Source of the DNA: Syntrophobacterales bacterium
GTDB taxonomy: Bacteria > Desulfobacterota > Syntrophobacteria > Syntrophobacterales > Thermodesulforhabdaceae
Direction: 5' to 3'
DNA length: 64,000 bases
Assembly (NCBI GenBank): GCA_026417655.1
Contig: JAOACS010000031.1
Coordinates: 124,001 to 188,000 of the forward strand
The notes under the pieces were generated by a model that was not told the DNA's origin, ran no database searches, and was given only the letters and a program-made list of their open reading frames with translations. Each line of letters starts with the position of its first letter. The first letter of the stretch is position 1. The position numbers and the translations under genes were made by a program. Shown here one piece after another: positions 42,341-54,736 of this stretch.

Positions 42341-44824
42341 TCATTCGTCACTATCCCTATCTATTTCATTCACAACCGTTATATTCACTACCTTCTCTTC
42401 CCCATCCACATCCATTAGTTTGACCCCCTGAGTGGATCTTCCCATTATCCGAATATCCGAAACCGCAAGCCGTATAATGCGACCTAGATTCGTTATCAAA
42501 AGCACCTCGTCGTCAGGGCTTACAATACAGAAGGAGGTAGCAGGTCCCGTTTTTGCTGTAATTTTAAGGCTCACAACACCCTGGGCACCCCTTTTATGGA
42601 CCCTGAATTCACTGCATAGCGTCCTTTTTCCAAACCCCTTTCCAGATACGACCAGAAGGGAAGCTTCGGAATCGGTCTCCTGCGAGCCATATACCTCCAT
42701 GCCTATTAGTGAGTTATTGGCAAGATTCATGCCCCTTACTCCATAGGCCGAACGACCCATAGGACGAATCTCACGCTCATCTATAAGTAGAGTCTTCCCC
42801 ACGTCAGACATTAAAAATATCTTGTCTTTTCCAGTTGTTATTTTGGCACTTATTAGCTCATCCTCTTCCTTTAGTGTTATAGCTCGGATACCTCTACTTA
42901 TAGGTCGAGAGAAGAGGCTAAGAGACATCTTCTTCATTATGCCCATTCGAGTTGCCAGCACAACGTAGGGGGGAGGAAGCCTATCGGCATGTTCTTCCTC
43001 CTCATCCCTTATCTCTTCGAGCTTTGATGGAATGGCTAAAACCGTTGCTACCTTCTCACCGGGTTGAATATTTAATAGATTTACAATCGATTTCCCCTGA
43101 GCTGAAGGTGAAACCTCCGGAATATCCCTCACATTTAACCAATACACCCGCCCAGTATTGGTAAAAACGAGGAGGGTATCATGGGTGGAAGCGGTAAGAA
43201 CAAGAACCGTCACATCCTCTTCACGGGTCGATACACCCCTTTTGCCCTTGCCACCTCGTCGCTGACTTCTATAAACTTGAAGAGGCGTCCTTTTAATGTA
43301 TCCCGCTTTAGTAAGCACAACGACAACATCCTTTTCAGGTGTGATTTCGTCCCAGCTAAAATCTCCTAATTCTTCAAAGATAATTTCAGTTTTCCTATCG
43401 TCTCCGTAGGTTTCCTCGATCTCCTTTAGCTCGTCAGATATAATCTGATCTACAAGAGCAGGTGACGATAGAATATGCCTAAATCGCTCAATATCTTTAA
43501 GCACAGAACTGTATTCTTCCAAAATCTTTTCTCTCTCAAGTCCAGTAAGGCGTTGAAGACGCATATCTAGTATCGCCTGAGCTTGCCTCTCAGAGAGATT
43601 GAAAGAAGTAATAAGGTTTTTCTTTGCAATAGGTGGAGTCTGAGAAGATCGAATGATCCGAATTACCTCATCGAGGCGGTCTAAAGCAACAACAAGTCCT
43701 TCCAGAATATGAGCCCGTTCTTCAGCTTTTTTAAGATCGAACTCCGTTCGTTTGACAACGATCTCCCGCCTAAAATTGACAAATTGAGCAAATATCTCCT
43801 TAAGACTTAGAATTTCTGGACGATTGTTTACAACAGTAAGCATTATAATCCCAAAATTAACCTCCAGCGGAGTAAACTTATAAAGCTGATTTTCAACCGT
43901 CTTAGGATTCTCCTCCGCCTTTAGGACGAGAACAATCCTTAAGCCTTCTCTATCCGACTCATCCCGTATATCGTGGATACCTTCTATTTTCCTTTCCTTT
44001 ACCAGTTCCGCTATTCTTTCTATGAGTTTTGCTTTGTTAACCTGGAAGGGTATTTCGGTAATAACAAGAACCTTCTTCTTACCCTTGAGCTCCTCTACAG
44101 TGATCCTTCCTCTTAGTCTTACAGAGCCTCGGCCTGACTCATAGGCTGTTCTTATCCCCTCAAGCCCTACAATTATTCCCCCTGTGGGAAAATCAGGAGC
44201 AGGCATAATCTCCATAAGCTTCGATACAGGAATTTCCGGATCCCCAAGGTAAGCTCGTATCGCCCTAGAAAGCTCTCTGAGGTTATGAGGTGGTATATTG
44301 GTCGCCATCCCAACAGCTATACCCGATGCTCCATTAAGGAGTAGATTGGGTACCCTAGTTGGAAGAACAGTAGGCTCAAGAAGGGAATTATCATAGTTTG
44401 GCTGGAAGGCCACAGTCTCCTTCTCTATGTCTTTTAAGAACTCATGAGCTATTTTCGCCATGCGAACCTCAGTGTATCGCATAGCTGCCGGTGGATCACC
44501 GTCAACCGATCCGAAATTTCCCTGTCCGTCTATGATAGGGTAACGCATGGAGAAATCCTGTGCCATACGAACCAGAGCGTCATAGACTGCAGCATCACCG
44601 TGGGGATGATACTTACCTATTACATCACCCACTATGCGGGCAGATTTTTTGTAAGGTTTGTTGTAATCGTTTCCAAGTTCATACATGGAGTATAGGATAC
44701 GACGATGAACTGGCTTTAGACCATCCCTTACATCGGGTATGGCCCTTCCAACAATTACACTCATAGCATAATCGAGATAGGAGAATTTGAGTTCATCCTC
44801 GATATTTATAATCTTTTCTGCCAT
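42341..44824 (-). CDS. gyrA: DNA gyrase subunit A
   Basis: An 827-residue cleavage-rejoining subunit. [14 protein letters not shown], the catalytic tyrosine in AAMRYTE (Tyr117) and the GyrA box [11 protein letters not shown] show gyrase rather than topoisomerase IV. In the quinolone-determining region the sequence is [11 protein letters not shown]: the position equal to E. coli Ser83 is Ala78, while the Asp87 equivalent is kept. The C-terminal beta-pinwheel repeats are complete and end in an acidic tail. It begins 12 nt after gyrB, a single operon. Confidence 0.98.
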   Translation of the reverse strand: MAEKIINIEDELKFSYLDYAMSVIVGRAIPDVRDGLKPVHRRILYSMYELGNDYNKPYKKSARIVGDVIGKYHPHGDAAVYDALVRMAQDFSMRYPIIDGQGNFGSVDGDPPAAMRYTEVRMAKIAHEFLKDIEKETVAFQPNYDNSLLEPTVLPTRVPNLLLNGASGIAVGMATNIPPHNLRELSRAIRAYLGDPEIPVSKLMEIMPAPDFPTGGIIVGLEGIRTAYESGRGSVRLRGRITVEELKGKKKVLVITEIPFQVNKAKLIERIAELVKERKIEGIHDIRDESDREGLRIVLVLKAEENPKTVENQLYKFTPLEVNFGIIMLTVVNNRPEILSLKEIFAQFVNFRREIVVKRTEFDLKKAEERAHILEGLVVALDRLDEVIRIIRSSQTPPIAKKNLITSFNLSERQAQAILDMRLQRLTGLEREKILEEYSSVLKDIERFRHILSSPALVDQIISDELKEIEETYGDDRKTEIIFEELGDFSWDEITPEKDVVVVLTKAGYIKRTPLQVYRSQRRGGKGKRGVSTREEDVTVLVLTASTHDTLLVFTNTGRVYWLNVRDIPEVSPSAQGKSIVNLLNIQPGEKVATVLAIPSKLEEIRDEEEEHADRLPPPYVVLATRMGIMKKMSLSLFSRPISRGIRAITLKEEDELISAKITTGKDKIFLMSDVGKTLLIDEREIRPMGRSAYGVRGMNLANNSLIGMEVYGSQETDSEASLLVVSGKGFGKRTLCSEFRVHKRGAQGVVSLKITAKTGPATSFCIVSPDDEVLLITNLGRIIRLAVSDIRIMGRSTQGVKLMDVDGEEKVVNITVVNEIDRDSDE

Positions 44825-44836
44825 CTTATCGTCCCC

Positions 44837-47466
<2,630 letters not shown>

Positions 47467-47489
47467 GAATTTTTTTCATCTCGGTAAAT

Positions 47490-47498
47490 AGTATACCA
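47490..47498 (-). promoter_or_regulatory. extended -10 promoter of gyrB
   Basis: TGGTATACT on the minus strand is a perfect TGn extension with a near-consensus -10. No good -35 is found at 16-18 bp, as allowed for extended -10 promoters. The predicted start is near 47483, about 150 nt before the ATG. Confidence 0.65.
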
Positions 47499-47576
47499 CA
47501 TTTTGTTACGTCTTTGCTACAGCCTTATCTGACTTTACCTTAAACCTTTAGGCCCCCTATTTACGTGAAATTTTTC

Positions 47577-47771
47577 TTGACAACCAATTTGAGCCTATGG
47601 TTAGGGTTAAGAGGAGGGTAGAGTATAGGGGGCAGGCCGTTATATTCATGTAACTCTTTTAAGAGCTTAGATATACTTTTTTAGAGTAGTATTCTTTTTA
47701 TTTAACTGGGGTGGTCTCTAGGGTTCTTTAAAAATCATCTTCTAAATGGTCGGTAAGAAAGGAGGAGAGGT
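47577..47771 (+). promoter_or_regulatory. leader/promoter region of the porin-like gene
   Basis: TTGACA at 47577-47582 has only a weak -10 (GTTAGG/TTAGGG near 47600-47606). A second AT-rich stretch with TATACT-like bases lies at about 47664-47670. No ORF or recognised RNA is seen in this 195-nt stretch; AAAGGAGGAGAGG directly precedes the gene. Confidence 0.35.
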
Positions 47772-49445
47772 ATGAGGAAAATCTGTAGTGTTTTCTTAGG
47801 AATGGTTCTTTTGCTATCATCTGGAATTTCTTTAGCAACTTCTCAGGGGAACCAGGGAAGCACGGTGGAAGACATTACGAAGGAAGTTATAGTAGGGCCT
47901 GGTAGTGTTGCTGTCACCACCAAGGGTGATCTGCTTATGAGCTTTGGGGCTCAAGCCCGCTTTGTCCCCACCTGGGAATCTAATTGGGACTTTGGAATGA
48001 ACGAAAACGTTAGCAGTTTCCTCGGTGGAGCTCTGCATAGAAAGTTTTTCCAAACCCATGTCAATGAAAGTGGGGCTGTAAGAGATAAATATATAAGAAG
48101 TGAAGACAGGCTTTACTTTAATGCCATGGCCAAAGATAGATCCTGGTCCTTCTACGCAGCGATAGAGTATGACAGAGCCATTGATACTGATACGGTAGAT
48201 AACAGAGGTGGCACCTTTGAATCAAGCAACTTCGGTCTTGAAAGGCTAAATGCCAGTGTAGCTCTTCCTTTTAATATGAGACTTCATGCAGGATGGGATG
48301 TGTGGGGAGTTGACCATTATGATGGAGGAGGTCTCGTCTACGCTGACGATAACCCCGGTTTTTGGATAAACGGTTCCTGGGGAGAAGATCAAGTTACGTG
48401 GAGCATCGCCTATCATAAACTTAAAAATGTGGCCTGGCAGCCCTCTATAAGAGCAGCCACTAGTTCCAACCAGTTCTTTGACCAGGATAGTGATCGAGAC
48501 GCCATTTCGGGTTGGCTTAAATATAAGATTAACAACGACCACAGCATAAAACTCTTCTATGTCTATGATGCAATAAACAACATGCCAGTTATTGACTTTC
48601 TTGGCGCTATGTCGGGTGGTAGGGTAGGTATCATTGGAAATGCGAAACCTGAAATTGACTCTCATCATATAGGTGGTTACTGGACTGGTAAATTTGGTAT
48701 CTTTCAGGCTATGTTAGAAGGTGTTTATCAATTTGGAACCGCCGACAATACAGGTCTTAGTAGATATGGTCGAGCCGAAAACTATGACATAAAAGCCTAT
48801 GCCTTTGCTGGTGATATCAGTGTGGATCTAAAGGATCTTTTTGGCTTCTCCGTCAAACCCCACGTTGGCTTCATTTACACCTCCGGTGACGATGATCCAA
48901 CGGACGATAAACTCGGAGGCTACGAAGGTGTTGCAAACGCTCAGCGTTTTGCTACGGCCTTCGGGGGTGAAAACACCATCCTTGCAGACACAAACTTTGT
49001 GCTCGGAACTGCCCTTTATGGTTTCGTTCCTGAATTTTACGGAAACGGCACCCCAGTTCCCACTGGAGGACTTCAAAACTTCCAGGGAACCGGAAATGGC
49101 CGAGGTGATAACCCTGGTATGACCATGCTTAGCTTCGGAATAACCATTGTGCCTGAAAAATTTCTCATTTACAGAACCAACGCGAATGTCTTCTGGTGGA
49201 ATGAGGACATTTACGTAACAAGCTGGGTAAATCCAACTATCACTTCCAGGGTTGAGTCTGGCTACGTCGGAACTGAGTGGGACAATGAAATTACCCTTGC
49301 CCTTAACAGACATGTTTTCTTGAAAGCCCAATGGGCTCTATTCTTCCCAGGCGATGTAATAAAGGATGTGACCAAGGCCATAAGTGGAGCACAGGCTGAC
49401 AATATCGCATCTAGAGTTGCAGCAGAGCTGATTTGGAACTTCTAA
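47772..49445 (+). CDS. porin-like outer-membrane beta-barrel protein
   Basis: A 557-residue exported protein with a clear signal peptide (cleavage expected after SSGISLA, about residue 22). The mature part has many alternating amphipathic strands rich in Tyr, Trp, Gly and Asp (for example WSFYAAIEYDRAID; ISGWLKYKINNDHSIKLFYVYD) and ends in the C-terminal phenylalanine WNF typical of outer-membrane barrels. Cys is essentially absent. Similar proteins in sulfate reducers are annotated as porins or alginate-export-like barrels; substrate unknown. A strong ribosome site and a strong terminator suggest an abundant, singly transcribed product. Confidence 0.75.
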   Translation: MRKICSVFLGMVLLLSSGISLATSQGNQGSTVEDITKEVIVGPGSVAVTTKGDLLMSFGAQARFVPTWESNWDFGMNENVSSFLGGALHRKFFQTHVNESGAVRDKYIRSEDRLYFNAMAKDRSWSFYAAIEYDRAIDTDTVDNRGGTFESSNFGLERLNASVALPFNMRLHAGWDVWGVDHYDGGGLVYADDNPGFWINGSWGEDQVTWSIAYHKLKNVAWQPSIRAATSSNQFFDQDSDRDAISGWLKYKINNDHSIKLFYVYDAINNMPVIDFLGAMSGGRVGIIGNAKPEIDSHHIGGYWTGKFGIFQAMLEGVYQFGTADNTGLSRYGRAENYDIKAYAFAGDISVDLKDLFGFSVKPHVGFIYTSGDDDPTDDKLGGYEGVANAQRFATAFGGENTILADTNFVLGTALYGFVPEFYGNGTPVPTGGLQNFQGTGNGRGDNPGMTMLSFGITIVPEKFLIYRTNANVFWWNEDIYVTSWVNPTITSRVESGYVGTEWDNEITLALNRHVFLKAQWALFFPGDVIKDVTKAISGAQADNIASRVAAELIWNF

Positions 49446-49484
49446 TAAGGGAGCTTTTCTAAAAATCTATTGTGAAGTTGCTAT

Positions 49485-49527
49485 AAAGGGGTATAATGAC
49501 GTCTGTTCATTATGCCCCTTTTCTTTT
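49485..49527 (+). terminator. intrinsic terminator after the porin gene
   Basis: A 15-bp stem AAAGGGGTATAATGA (49485-49499)/TCATTATGCCCCTTT (49507-49521) has one T-G wobble and a CGTCTGT loop, followed by TCTTTTT. Confidence 0.88.
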
Positions 49528-49543
49528 TGGCGGGAGGATACCT

Positions 49544-50593
49544 ATGAAGAGAGTAATCGTCACAATCGTTTCCTGTATGATGATGGTTTCAGCCTGTTCC
49601 GAAAAGTCAAGCAAGCTAGTTTCACTTCCTGATATTACGACTGAGAGTAAAGAGGGTCGCTCCTTTTCCAGTGCCGAGATTCGCCAGATGTTTGTTGATC
49701 AACCCTGGCTCGCCTCGGGAGATTATTTTTTAAAGCGGGATCCCCAAAAGGAATCGATATTTCTCGTAGAACTCTTTGCCGATGCAGGAGAAAGGGCTAA
49801 GACCGAAGCTACCCAACAGGAAAAACGAATAGCTCGATTAGAGGAGGCGGTCTTCAAAAAGGAAACCACACCCATCACTCCTATTCAAAGGCCCCAATAT
49901 CGCAAAAAGATCGGATTCCTAATCGACTATCAACATGTTAACCTAAAGGATGGAGAAGCTTTTCTAAAGATTGCCCGGGAGGTTACCACAACCAAAGGGG
50001 CAATATATGTAGATCACCATAAGATAAAGGAAGTGCTTTCTAAAACCGACTGTCTTGAGAAAAGAGATCTTGCCTGCGTATCCCGTGTTTCTGGCATTTA
50101 TCCAGGGGTTCGGTTTCTCAACGTTGTAGAACTACTTTCAATACCAACTAGCACAAAACAGCAAAATGCTAAGGCAAGAGTAAGCATTGTCGATACAGGG
50201 CTTTCCTATCGTCATCCATCCCTTGAAGTAGAAATGCCTATAAAAGCCGAGGCAGATAGACAAGAGTTTATGAAGCTTATAGCAGAAAAACTCGTGGAAG
50301 TATCCTTTGAAAATCAGAACATAATGCCCTGGTTCTGCCACGCCTTTTCTCAGGAAAGCCATAACCGATGGTTCATAAGCGCAGGTTCCGCTTCTGGTCT
50401 TAAAGAAGGGGATGTATTAAAAATAATCCCCGGTGGTAAAGTAGTAAATTCACCCACCGGCACCCCTGCAGCATGGCTTCCTGCGGAATCTAAAGGAACC
50501 GTTAAGGTAGAACGAATTGTTAATGAGGAGCTAGCAATAGTAAGTTTGGCATCAGGAAGTGCTCCAACCCTTGAAGATTATTTAATTCCCTAA
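49544..50593 (+). CDS. predicted lipoprotein with coiled coil, function unknown
   Basis: A 349-residue protein. ATG at 49544 has GGGAGGA 6 nt upstream; the frame opens earlier only inside the terminator. The N-terminal signal ends in MVSAC, a lipobox, followed by SEKSSK. A charged coiled-coil segment lies about residues 85-110 ([13 protein letters not shown]). The last 80 residues, with [20 protein letters not shown] and [19 protein letters not shown], look like the C-terminal beta domain of FlgT/curli-secretion-related proteins (GLxxGDxL ... VxxVxxxxA). Probable periplasmic-facing lipoprotein; precise role unknown. Confidence 0.6.
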   Translation: MKRVIVTIVSCMMMVSACSEKSSKLVSLPDITTESKEGRSFSSAEIRQMFVDQPWLASGDYFLKRDPQKESIFLVELFADAGERAKTEATQQEKRIARLEEAVFKKETTPITPIQRPQYRKKIGFLIDYQHVNLKDGEAFLKIAREVTTTKGAIYVDHHKIKEVLSKTDCLEKRDLACVSRVSGIYPGVRFLNVVELLSIPTSTKQQNAKARVSIVDTGLSYRHPSLEVEMPIKAEADRQEFMKLIAEKLVEVSFENQNIMPWFCHAFSQESHNRWFISAGSASGLKEGDVLKIIPGGKVVNSPTGTPAAWLPAESKGTVKVERIVNEELAIVSLASGSAPTLEDYLIP

Positions 50594-50619
50594 AACTAAG
50601 AGGATGTTCAGAGAGAGCT

Positions 50620-52320
50620 ATGGGAAAGAAAGAATTTAAAACACCGCCTAATTTTATCAAGGACATCATAGAGGAGGATCTTAGGGCTGGACGGTATGGA
50701 GGTCGAGTCCATACTCGATTTCCACCTGAACCCAATGGATTTCTCCACATAGGTCATGCCAAGTCTGTTTGCCTTAATTTTGGTCTAGCCCAGGAATATA
50801 ATGGGCTATGCAATGTGAGGATGGATGATACCAATCCATCCACAGAGGACGAGGCCTATGTGCAGGCCATAAAGGAAGATGTGAGATGGCTTGGTTTTGA
50901 TTGGGAAGATAGATTTTACTACGCCTCTGACTATTTTGATAAGCTTTACGAGTATGCCATTGAGCTTATCAAAAAAGGCAAGGCCTATGTTGATAGCCTT
51001 AGTCAGGAAGAGATTCGGCAGTATCGGGGAACCCTTACTGAAGCAGGCAAGGAAAGCCCCTACAGAAATCGTAGCATCGAAGAAAATCTCGAATTATTTG
51101 AGAGGATGAAGAAAGGAGAGTTTCCTGAAGGGGCCCACGTTTTAAGAGCTAAAATCGACATGGCCCATCCAAACCTCAACATGCGAGATCCTGTAATGTA
51201 CCGAATAAAGTATGCAACCCACTACAGAACAGGCAATAGATGGTGTATTTATCCTACCTACGATTATGCCCATTGTATATCAGACTCCATCGAAGGGATA
51301 ACCCATTCTATTTGCACCCTTGAATTTGAAGATCACCGCCCCTTATACGATTGGTTCCTTGATGAGTTGGGTATCTATCATCCAAAGCAGATCGAATTTG
51401 CTAGACTTAATCTTACCTATACAGTGCTTAGTAAACGCTATCTCTCTATACTAGTGAGGGAAGGTTATGTAACGGGATGGGATGATCCTAGAATGCCCAC
51501 CATTCGAGGGCTTCGCCGTCGGGGCTACACTCCTGAGGCGATAAAAGATTTCTGTGAACGGATCGGTGTAGCTAAAAGAAATAGTGTGGTCGATGTAGCT
51601 CTTCTAGAGCATTGTCTAAGAGAAGATCTTAATAAACGCGCTCCCCGAGCTATGGCCGTCCTTAGACCTCTAAAGCTTGTCATTGTAAATTACCCAAATG
51701 ATCAGGTTGAGGAACTCGAAGCGGTTAATAACCCTGAGGATCCATCTATGGGGACAAGAAAAATCCCCTTTTCCAAAGTTCTCTACATAGAGCGTGATGA
51801 TTTTAGAGAAAACCCTCCCAAGGATTATTTTCGACTTGCGCCTGGGCGTGAAGTGCGTCTCCGATATGGATACTACGTTACCTGTGTGGACTTCATAAAG
51901 GATTCGAACGGAAATGTAATAGAGGTCCATTGCACATACGATCCTGAAACTCGAGGTGGATGGAGCGCAGACGGTCGCAAGGTAAGAGGAACTATCCATT
52001 GGGTATCGGCTCGTCATGCTATACCCGTTGAGGTTAGGCTCTATGATTACCTCTTTACCAAAGAAGACATGACCAATCTAGAAGAGGGTGAAGATTTTAG
52101 GCAATACATAAATCCCAAATCCCTTGAAGTGCTCTACCCCTGCTACGTAGAACCCTCCCTTGCCAATGCTCCACCCGAAAGTCGCTACCAGTTTGAACGG
52201 CTCGGCTATTTTTCCGTAGATCCTGTTGATAGCAAAAAAGATAGATTGGTTTTTAACCGCATTGTAACCCTTAAGGATACCTGGAGTAAGATCGAAAAAA
52301 AACTCACGGAAAATGCCTAA
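50620..52320 (+). CDS. glnS: glutaminyl-tRNA synthetase
   Basis: A 566-residue class I synthetase. HIGH motif [30 protein letters not shown] (GlnRS form) and the KMSKS equivalent YTVLSKRYL are visible; the C-terminal anticodon-binding beta barrels are complete. It starts 26 nt after the lipoprotein gene and overlaps cbiD by 8 nt. Direct glutaminylation is therefore available besides any GatCAB route. Confidence 0.96.
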   Translation: MGKKEFKTPPNFIKDIIEEDLRAGRYGGRVHTRFPPEPNGFLHIGHAKSVCLNFGLAQEYNGLCNVRMDDTNPSTEDEAYVQAIKEDVRWLGFDWEDRFYYASDYFDKLYEYAIELIKKGKAYVDSLSQEEIRQYRGTLTEAGKESPYRNRSIEENLELFERMKKGEFPEGAHVLRAKIDMAHPNLNMRDPVMYRIKYATHYRTGNRWCIYPTYDYAHCISDSIEGITHSICTLEFEDHRPLYDWFLDELGIYHPKQIEFARLNLTYTVLSKRYLSILVREGYVTGWDDPRMPTIRGLRRRGYTPEAIKDFCERIGVAKRNSVVDVALLEHCLREDLNKRAPRAMAVLRPLKLVIVNYPNDQVEELEAVNNPEDPSMGTRKIPFSKVLYIERDDFRENPPKDYFRLAPGREVRLRYGYYVTCVDFIKDSNGNVIEVHCTYDPETRGGWSADGRKVRGTIHWVSARHAIPVEVRLYDYLFTKEDMTNLEEGEDFRQYINPKSLEVLYPCYVEPSLANAPPESRYQFERLGYFSVDPVDSKKDRLVFNRIVTLKDTWSKIEKKLTENA

Positions 52321-53536
52321 TCGGAGAATTCTCAAAAGGGGTTTTTCAACCGGAAGTGGAGTAACGGCGGCCCTTATGGCCGCCGTTAAAGCTATTTTGG
52401 GTCTAAGGATTGATAAGGTTGTGGCCATCAGGTTGCCTTTAGGGTTTTACATTCCTGTGCCCGTTAACTTGGTTCACCTCAATGGGACCTCCTGCATAGC
52501 GGAGGTTAAAAAAGATGGTGGCGACGATCCCGATATTACCCATGGTGCTATAATTCGTGCCCAGGTTTCTCTTGTGAAAAAGGCAAATACCTCTAAGTCT
52601 GCCATATGGCTCGACATTGGAGAAGGTATAGGTATTGTAACTAAACCCGGTCTTCCCCTTCCACCTGGTGAACCAGCCGTAAATCCAGTTCCTAGAAAAA
52701 TGATTGTAGAAAATGTCTCTTCAATCTTTTTAAAAGATATAGACGTTAGGTATTTTTCTGAAAATCTAATGGAGCTTCCACCATTAAAATTGAAGGGAAG
52801 AGTTTCCCTTCCTTTGGAGACTAAAATTCCCTTTGATATTTACAGTATCTTATCTATTCCCGGTGGAGAGGATCTTGCGAAAAAGACCTTAAATCCTAGG
52901 CTAGGTATAGTTGGAGGGCTTTCTGTGCTAGGAACCAACGGTCTTGTTACACCCTTTTCTCATGAAGCCTACGAAGAAACAATAGACTATGCCCTACGTT
53001 TTGCAAAGACCAATGGCTGCTCTAGCGTCGTACTTACCACCGGTGGTAAAAGTGAATCCTACGCTAGAAGGCTTCTTCCTCAACTCCCGGAGGTTGCCTT
53101 CATTCAGATCGCCGACTTCTTCGGTTTTTCAGTAAAAAAAGCTGGAGACTACGGTTTCTACGAAATCGTTCATGCTGTGTTCTTCGGAAAGGCCGTCAAG
53201 ATGGCATTGGGATTTTCATATACCCATGCCCGTGAAGGATTAGTTGAGATGAAAAAGCTGGCTCACGGGTTAGATATTTCAGGAGAACTCGAAGAGGTTA
53301 TCTTAAAGGCCAATACGGCAAGAGAGGTATTGGAAATATTAAAGGAGAGATCGCTTTCTGATCTCATCGAAAAAATCTGCATAAAGGCTCTTCAGACCTC
53401 CTTTAATCTTTGTCCTCGTGTACCAAGGCGCCGCATTATTTTGTTTGATTACGATGGCTCACTTCTTTGTGAGGAGTCCATGCATGGGAGCAGGCTGATA
53501 GGCCTGCCCCATCAGGATAGCTCAAAGGGTTTTTAA
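52313..53536 (+). CDS. cbiD: cobalt-precorrin-5B C1-methyltransferase
   Basis: A 407-residue enzyme of anaerobic cobalamin synthesis that methylates C1 of the corrin ring. [20 protein letters not shown] (here KRGFSTGSG), the [11 protein letters not shown] motif and [20 protein letters not shown] with INPVPR-like NPVPRKMI are diagnostic for CbiD. The last 40 residues, with [14 protein letters not shown], extend beyond the usual end. It overlaps glnS by 8 nt and its stop runs 15 nt into the convergent hydrolase gene. Confidence 0.94.
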   Translation: MPNRRILKRGFSTGSGVTAALMAAVKAILGLRIDKVVAIRLPLGFYIPVPVNLVHLNGTSCIAEVKKDGGDDPDITHGAIIRAQVSLVKKANTSKSAIWLDIGEGIGIVTKPGLPLPPGEPAVNPVPRKMIVENVSSIFLKDIDVRYFSENLMELPPLKLKGRVSLPLETKIPFDIYSILSIPGGEDLAKKTLNPRLGIVGGLSVLGTNGLVTPFSHEAYEETIDYALRFAKTNGCSSVVLTTGGKSESYARRLLPQLPEVAFIQIADFFGFSVKKAGDYGFYEIVHAVFFGKAVKMALGFSYTHAREGLVEMKKLAHGLDISGELEEVILKANTAREVLEILKERSLSDLIEKICIKALQTSFNLCPRVPRRRIILFDYDGSLLCEESMHGSRLIGLPHQDSSKGF

Positions 53537-54085
53537 CAAGGGTAGGAGCTTCCTAAATTCCTCTGTTCCAGCCCTATTTAGAAGCTCAAAAATTACCATT
53601 TCAGTAGAACTCATTATCGCTCCCGCCTGCTCTAGCCGCTTGATTCCTATGAGCCTATTTTCTTCGCTTCTCGATGATACAGCATCGGTTACAAGATCTA
53701 CCCGATAGCCCAATCTTAGGGCATGAGCACCTGTGTGAAATATACAGACGTGGCTCTCTATCCCTGCAAGGATGACTGTTTTACGTTGGAGAGAGTCAAT
53801 AGTCTTTCTTATTTCTTCGTTTTCAAAGCAACTGAACTCAAATTTATTGATAACAACAGGATCTTTCGCCATTTCGACTAACTCAGGAAGAAATCCCCCG
53901 AGTTTTTCGGCGTTATTGGTTGTAAATATGATAGGTATTTGAAACACTTTTGAAGTTTCTATTAAAGCGCGACAGTTCTTCTTCAAATCCTCACGCCTAA
54001 CACATGGATCTAGAAGGGTCTTTTGAACATCGACAAGAAGCAGTATAGAGTCGTCTCTTTTCAAAAATTCAGCCGCCCTACTCAT
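53522..54085 (-). CDS. isochorismatase-like cysteine hydrolase
   Basis: A 187-residue single-domain protein. The catalytic triad typical of this family is present: Asp in LLLVDVQKTL (about 18), Lys in VVINKFEFSCF (about 80) and Cys in AGIESHVCIFHTGAHAL (about 113). The cis-peptide segment precedes the Cys as usual. Family members cleave C-N or C-O bonds in small molecules (nicotinamide, isochorismate, carbamoyl compounds); the substrate cannot be told. Convergent with cbiD. Confidence 0.88.
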   Translation of the reverse strand: MSRAAEFLKRDDSILLLVDVQKTLLDPCVRREDLKKNCRALIETSKVFQIPIIFTTNNAEKLGGFLPELVEMAKDPVVINKFEFSCFENEEIRKTIDSLQRKTVILAGIESHVCIFHTGAHALRLGYRVDLVTDAVSSRSEENRLIGIKRLEQAGAIMSSTEMVIFELLNRAGTEEFRKLLPLLKTL

Positions 54086-54205
54086 AATCGCTCCTTTCTT
54101 TAAAGCTTTTTAGTTGCGAAGGGTTAAAAAATTTTATTATAAGTTCACATCTACGGTCTCAAAAATCATAAAATTTTTCAACTAGCAAAAAGGAGGCATA
54201 GATCC

Positions 54206-54409
54206 ATGGAATGCCGTAAGGAAGAAAATCTTAAAAAATGCACCTGCTCCTACGATCCCTGCAACAAAAAGGGAATATGTTGCGAGTGTTTAATGTATCA
54301 TCTCAGAAACCGACAACTTCCCGGTTGTTGCTTTCCTCGAGAAGCCGAAAGAACTTATGATAGATCCTTTGAACACTTTGCAAGACTAGTTATGGAGAGG
54401 AAAATTTAA
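54206..54409 (+). CDS. small cysteine-rich protein (DUF6485 type)
   Basis: A 67-residue cytosolic protein with eight cysteines spaced CTCSYDPCNKKGICCECLMYH and LPGCCFP, which could bind zinc or an iron-sulfur cluster. The pattern matches, as I recall, the DUF6485 family common in anaerobes. AAAGGAGG lies upstream. Function unknown. Confidence 0.75.
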   Translation: MECRKEENLKKCTCSYDPCNKKGICCECLMYHLRNRQLPGCCFPREAERTYDRSFEHFARLVMERKI

Positions 54410-54451
54410 GCTCCAGGGGTCAAGATTTCGAAGAAACGTTTTACCTTTATC

Positions 54452-54480
54452 TTGACAATTTACCGATATAGAGTTTAAGG
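54452..54480 (+). promoter_or_regulatory. candidate promoter for the phe leader
   Basis: TTGACA (54452-54457) with a 17-bp spacer to a weak TTAAGG (54475-54480). The predicted start near 54487 is 26 nt before the leader ATG. Confidence 0.5.
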
Positions 54481-54512
54481 GTAGATTCGATTAAGAAATG
54501 GAAAGGAAGATA

Positions 54513-54623
54513 ATGAAAAGCTACCCTGCAAGATACAACATTAGCTTATCTGCTAGTAGCCTTCTCTGGGGCCCTGGTTTTGGCTTCTTCTTCTTTTTTA
54601 GAAAGCCACCCGAGGGCTATTAG
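54513..54623 (+). CDS. pheL: phenylalanine leader peptide (pheL-type), 36 residues
   Basis: A short ORF runs MKSYPARYNISL...WGPGFGFFFFFRKPPEGY, stop at 54621-54623. Six Phe codons occur in seven positions (codon 23 and 25-29; 54579-54599), analogous to the E. coli pheA leader. AAGGA lies 5 nt before ATG 54513; an in-frame ATG at 54498 lacks a good site. Tandem alternative hairpins and a terminator follow, then the DAHP synthase/prephenate dehydratase gene. Confidence 0.85.
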   Translation: MKSYPARYNISLSASSLLWGPGFGFFFFFRKPPEGY

Positions 54624-54720
54624 CGCCTAAATAAGCATAAAGCCCCGGGTGGAAGCGATTCCCTCCGGGGTGGGAGGTTATAAATCATAAACCCCGAGAT
54701 AACTTCTCGGGGTTTTTTAT
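54606..54720 (+). promoter_or_regulatory. phenylalanine attenuator: competing helices
   Basis: Helix 1:2 is CCACCCG (54606-54612) + GGGCT (54614-54618) with AGCCC (54641-54645) + CGGGTGG (54646-54652), one bulged A. Helix 2:3 is CCCCGG (54643-54648) with CCGGGG (54665-54670), capped by GGAA-GCGA-TTCC, a GNRA tetraloop. Antiterminator 3:4 is CGGGGT (54666-54671) with ACCCCG (54691-54696), the terminator's 5' arm. A ribosome stalled on Phe codons leaves 1 free, so 1:2 forms, 3 pairs with 4 and transcription continues. A ribosome at the stop covers 1, so 2:3 forms and the terminator folds. The geometry is self-consistent. Confidence 0.78.
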
Positions 54721-54722
54721 TT
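54690..54722 (+). terminator. intrinsic terminator of the phe attenuator
   Basis: AACCCCGAG (54690-54698), loop ATAACTT, CTCGGGGTT (54706-54714), then TTTTATTTT, directly before the GGAGG of the fusion gene. Confidence 0.9.
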
Positions 54723-54736
54723 TGGAGGTAAAACCT

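Noticed and set aside
48828-49331. 167-codon minus-strand open frame inside the porin-like gene
   Set aside because: It is antisense to a clear beta-barrel gene with signal peptide and terminal Phe, has no ribosome site, and its composition mirrors the coding strand.
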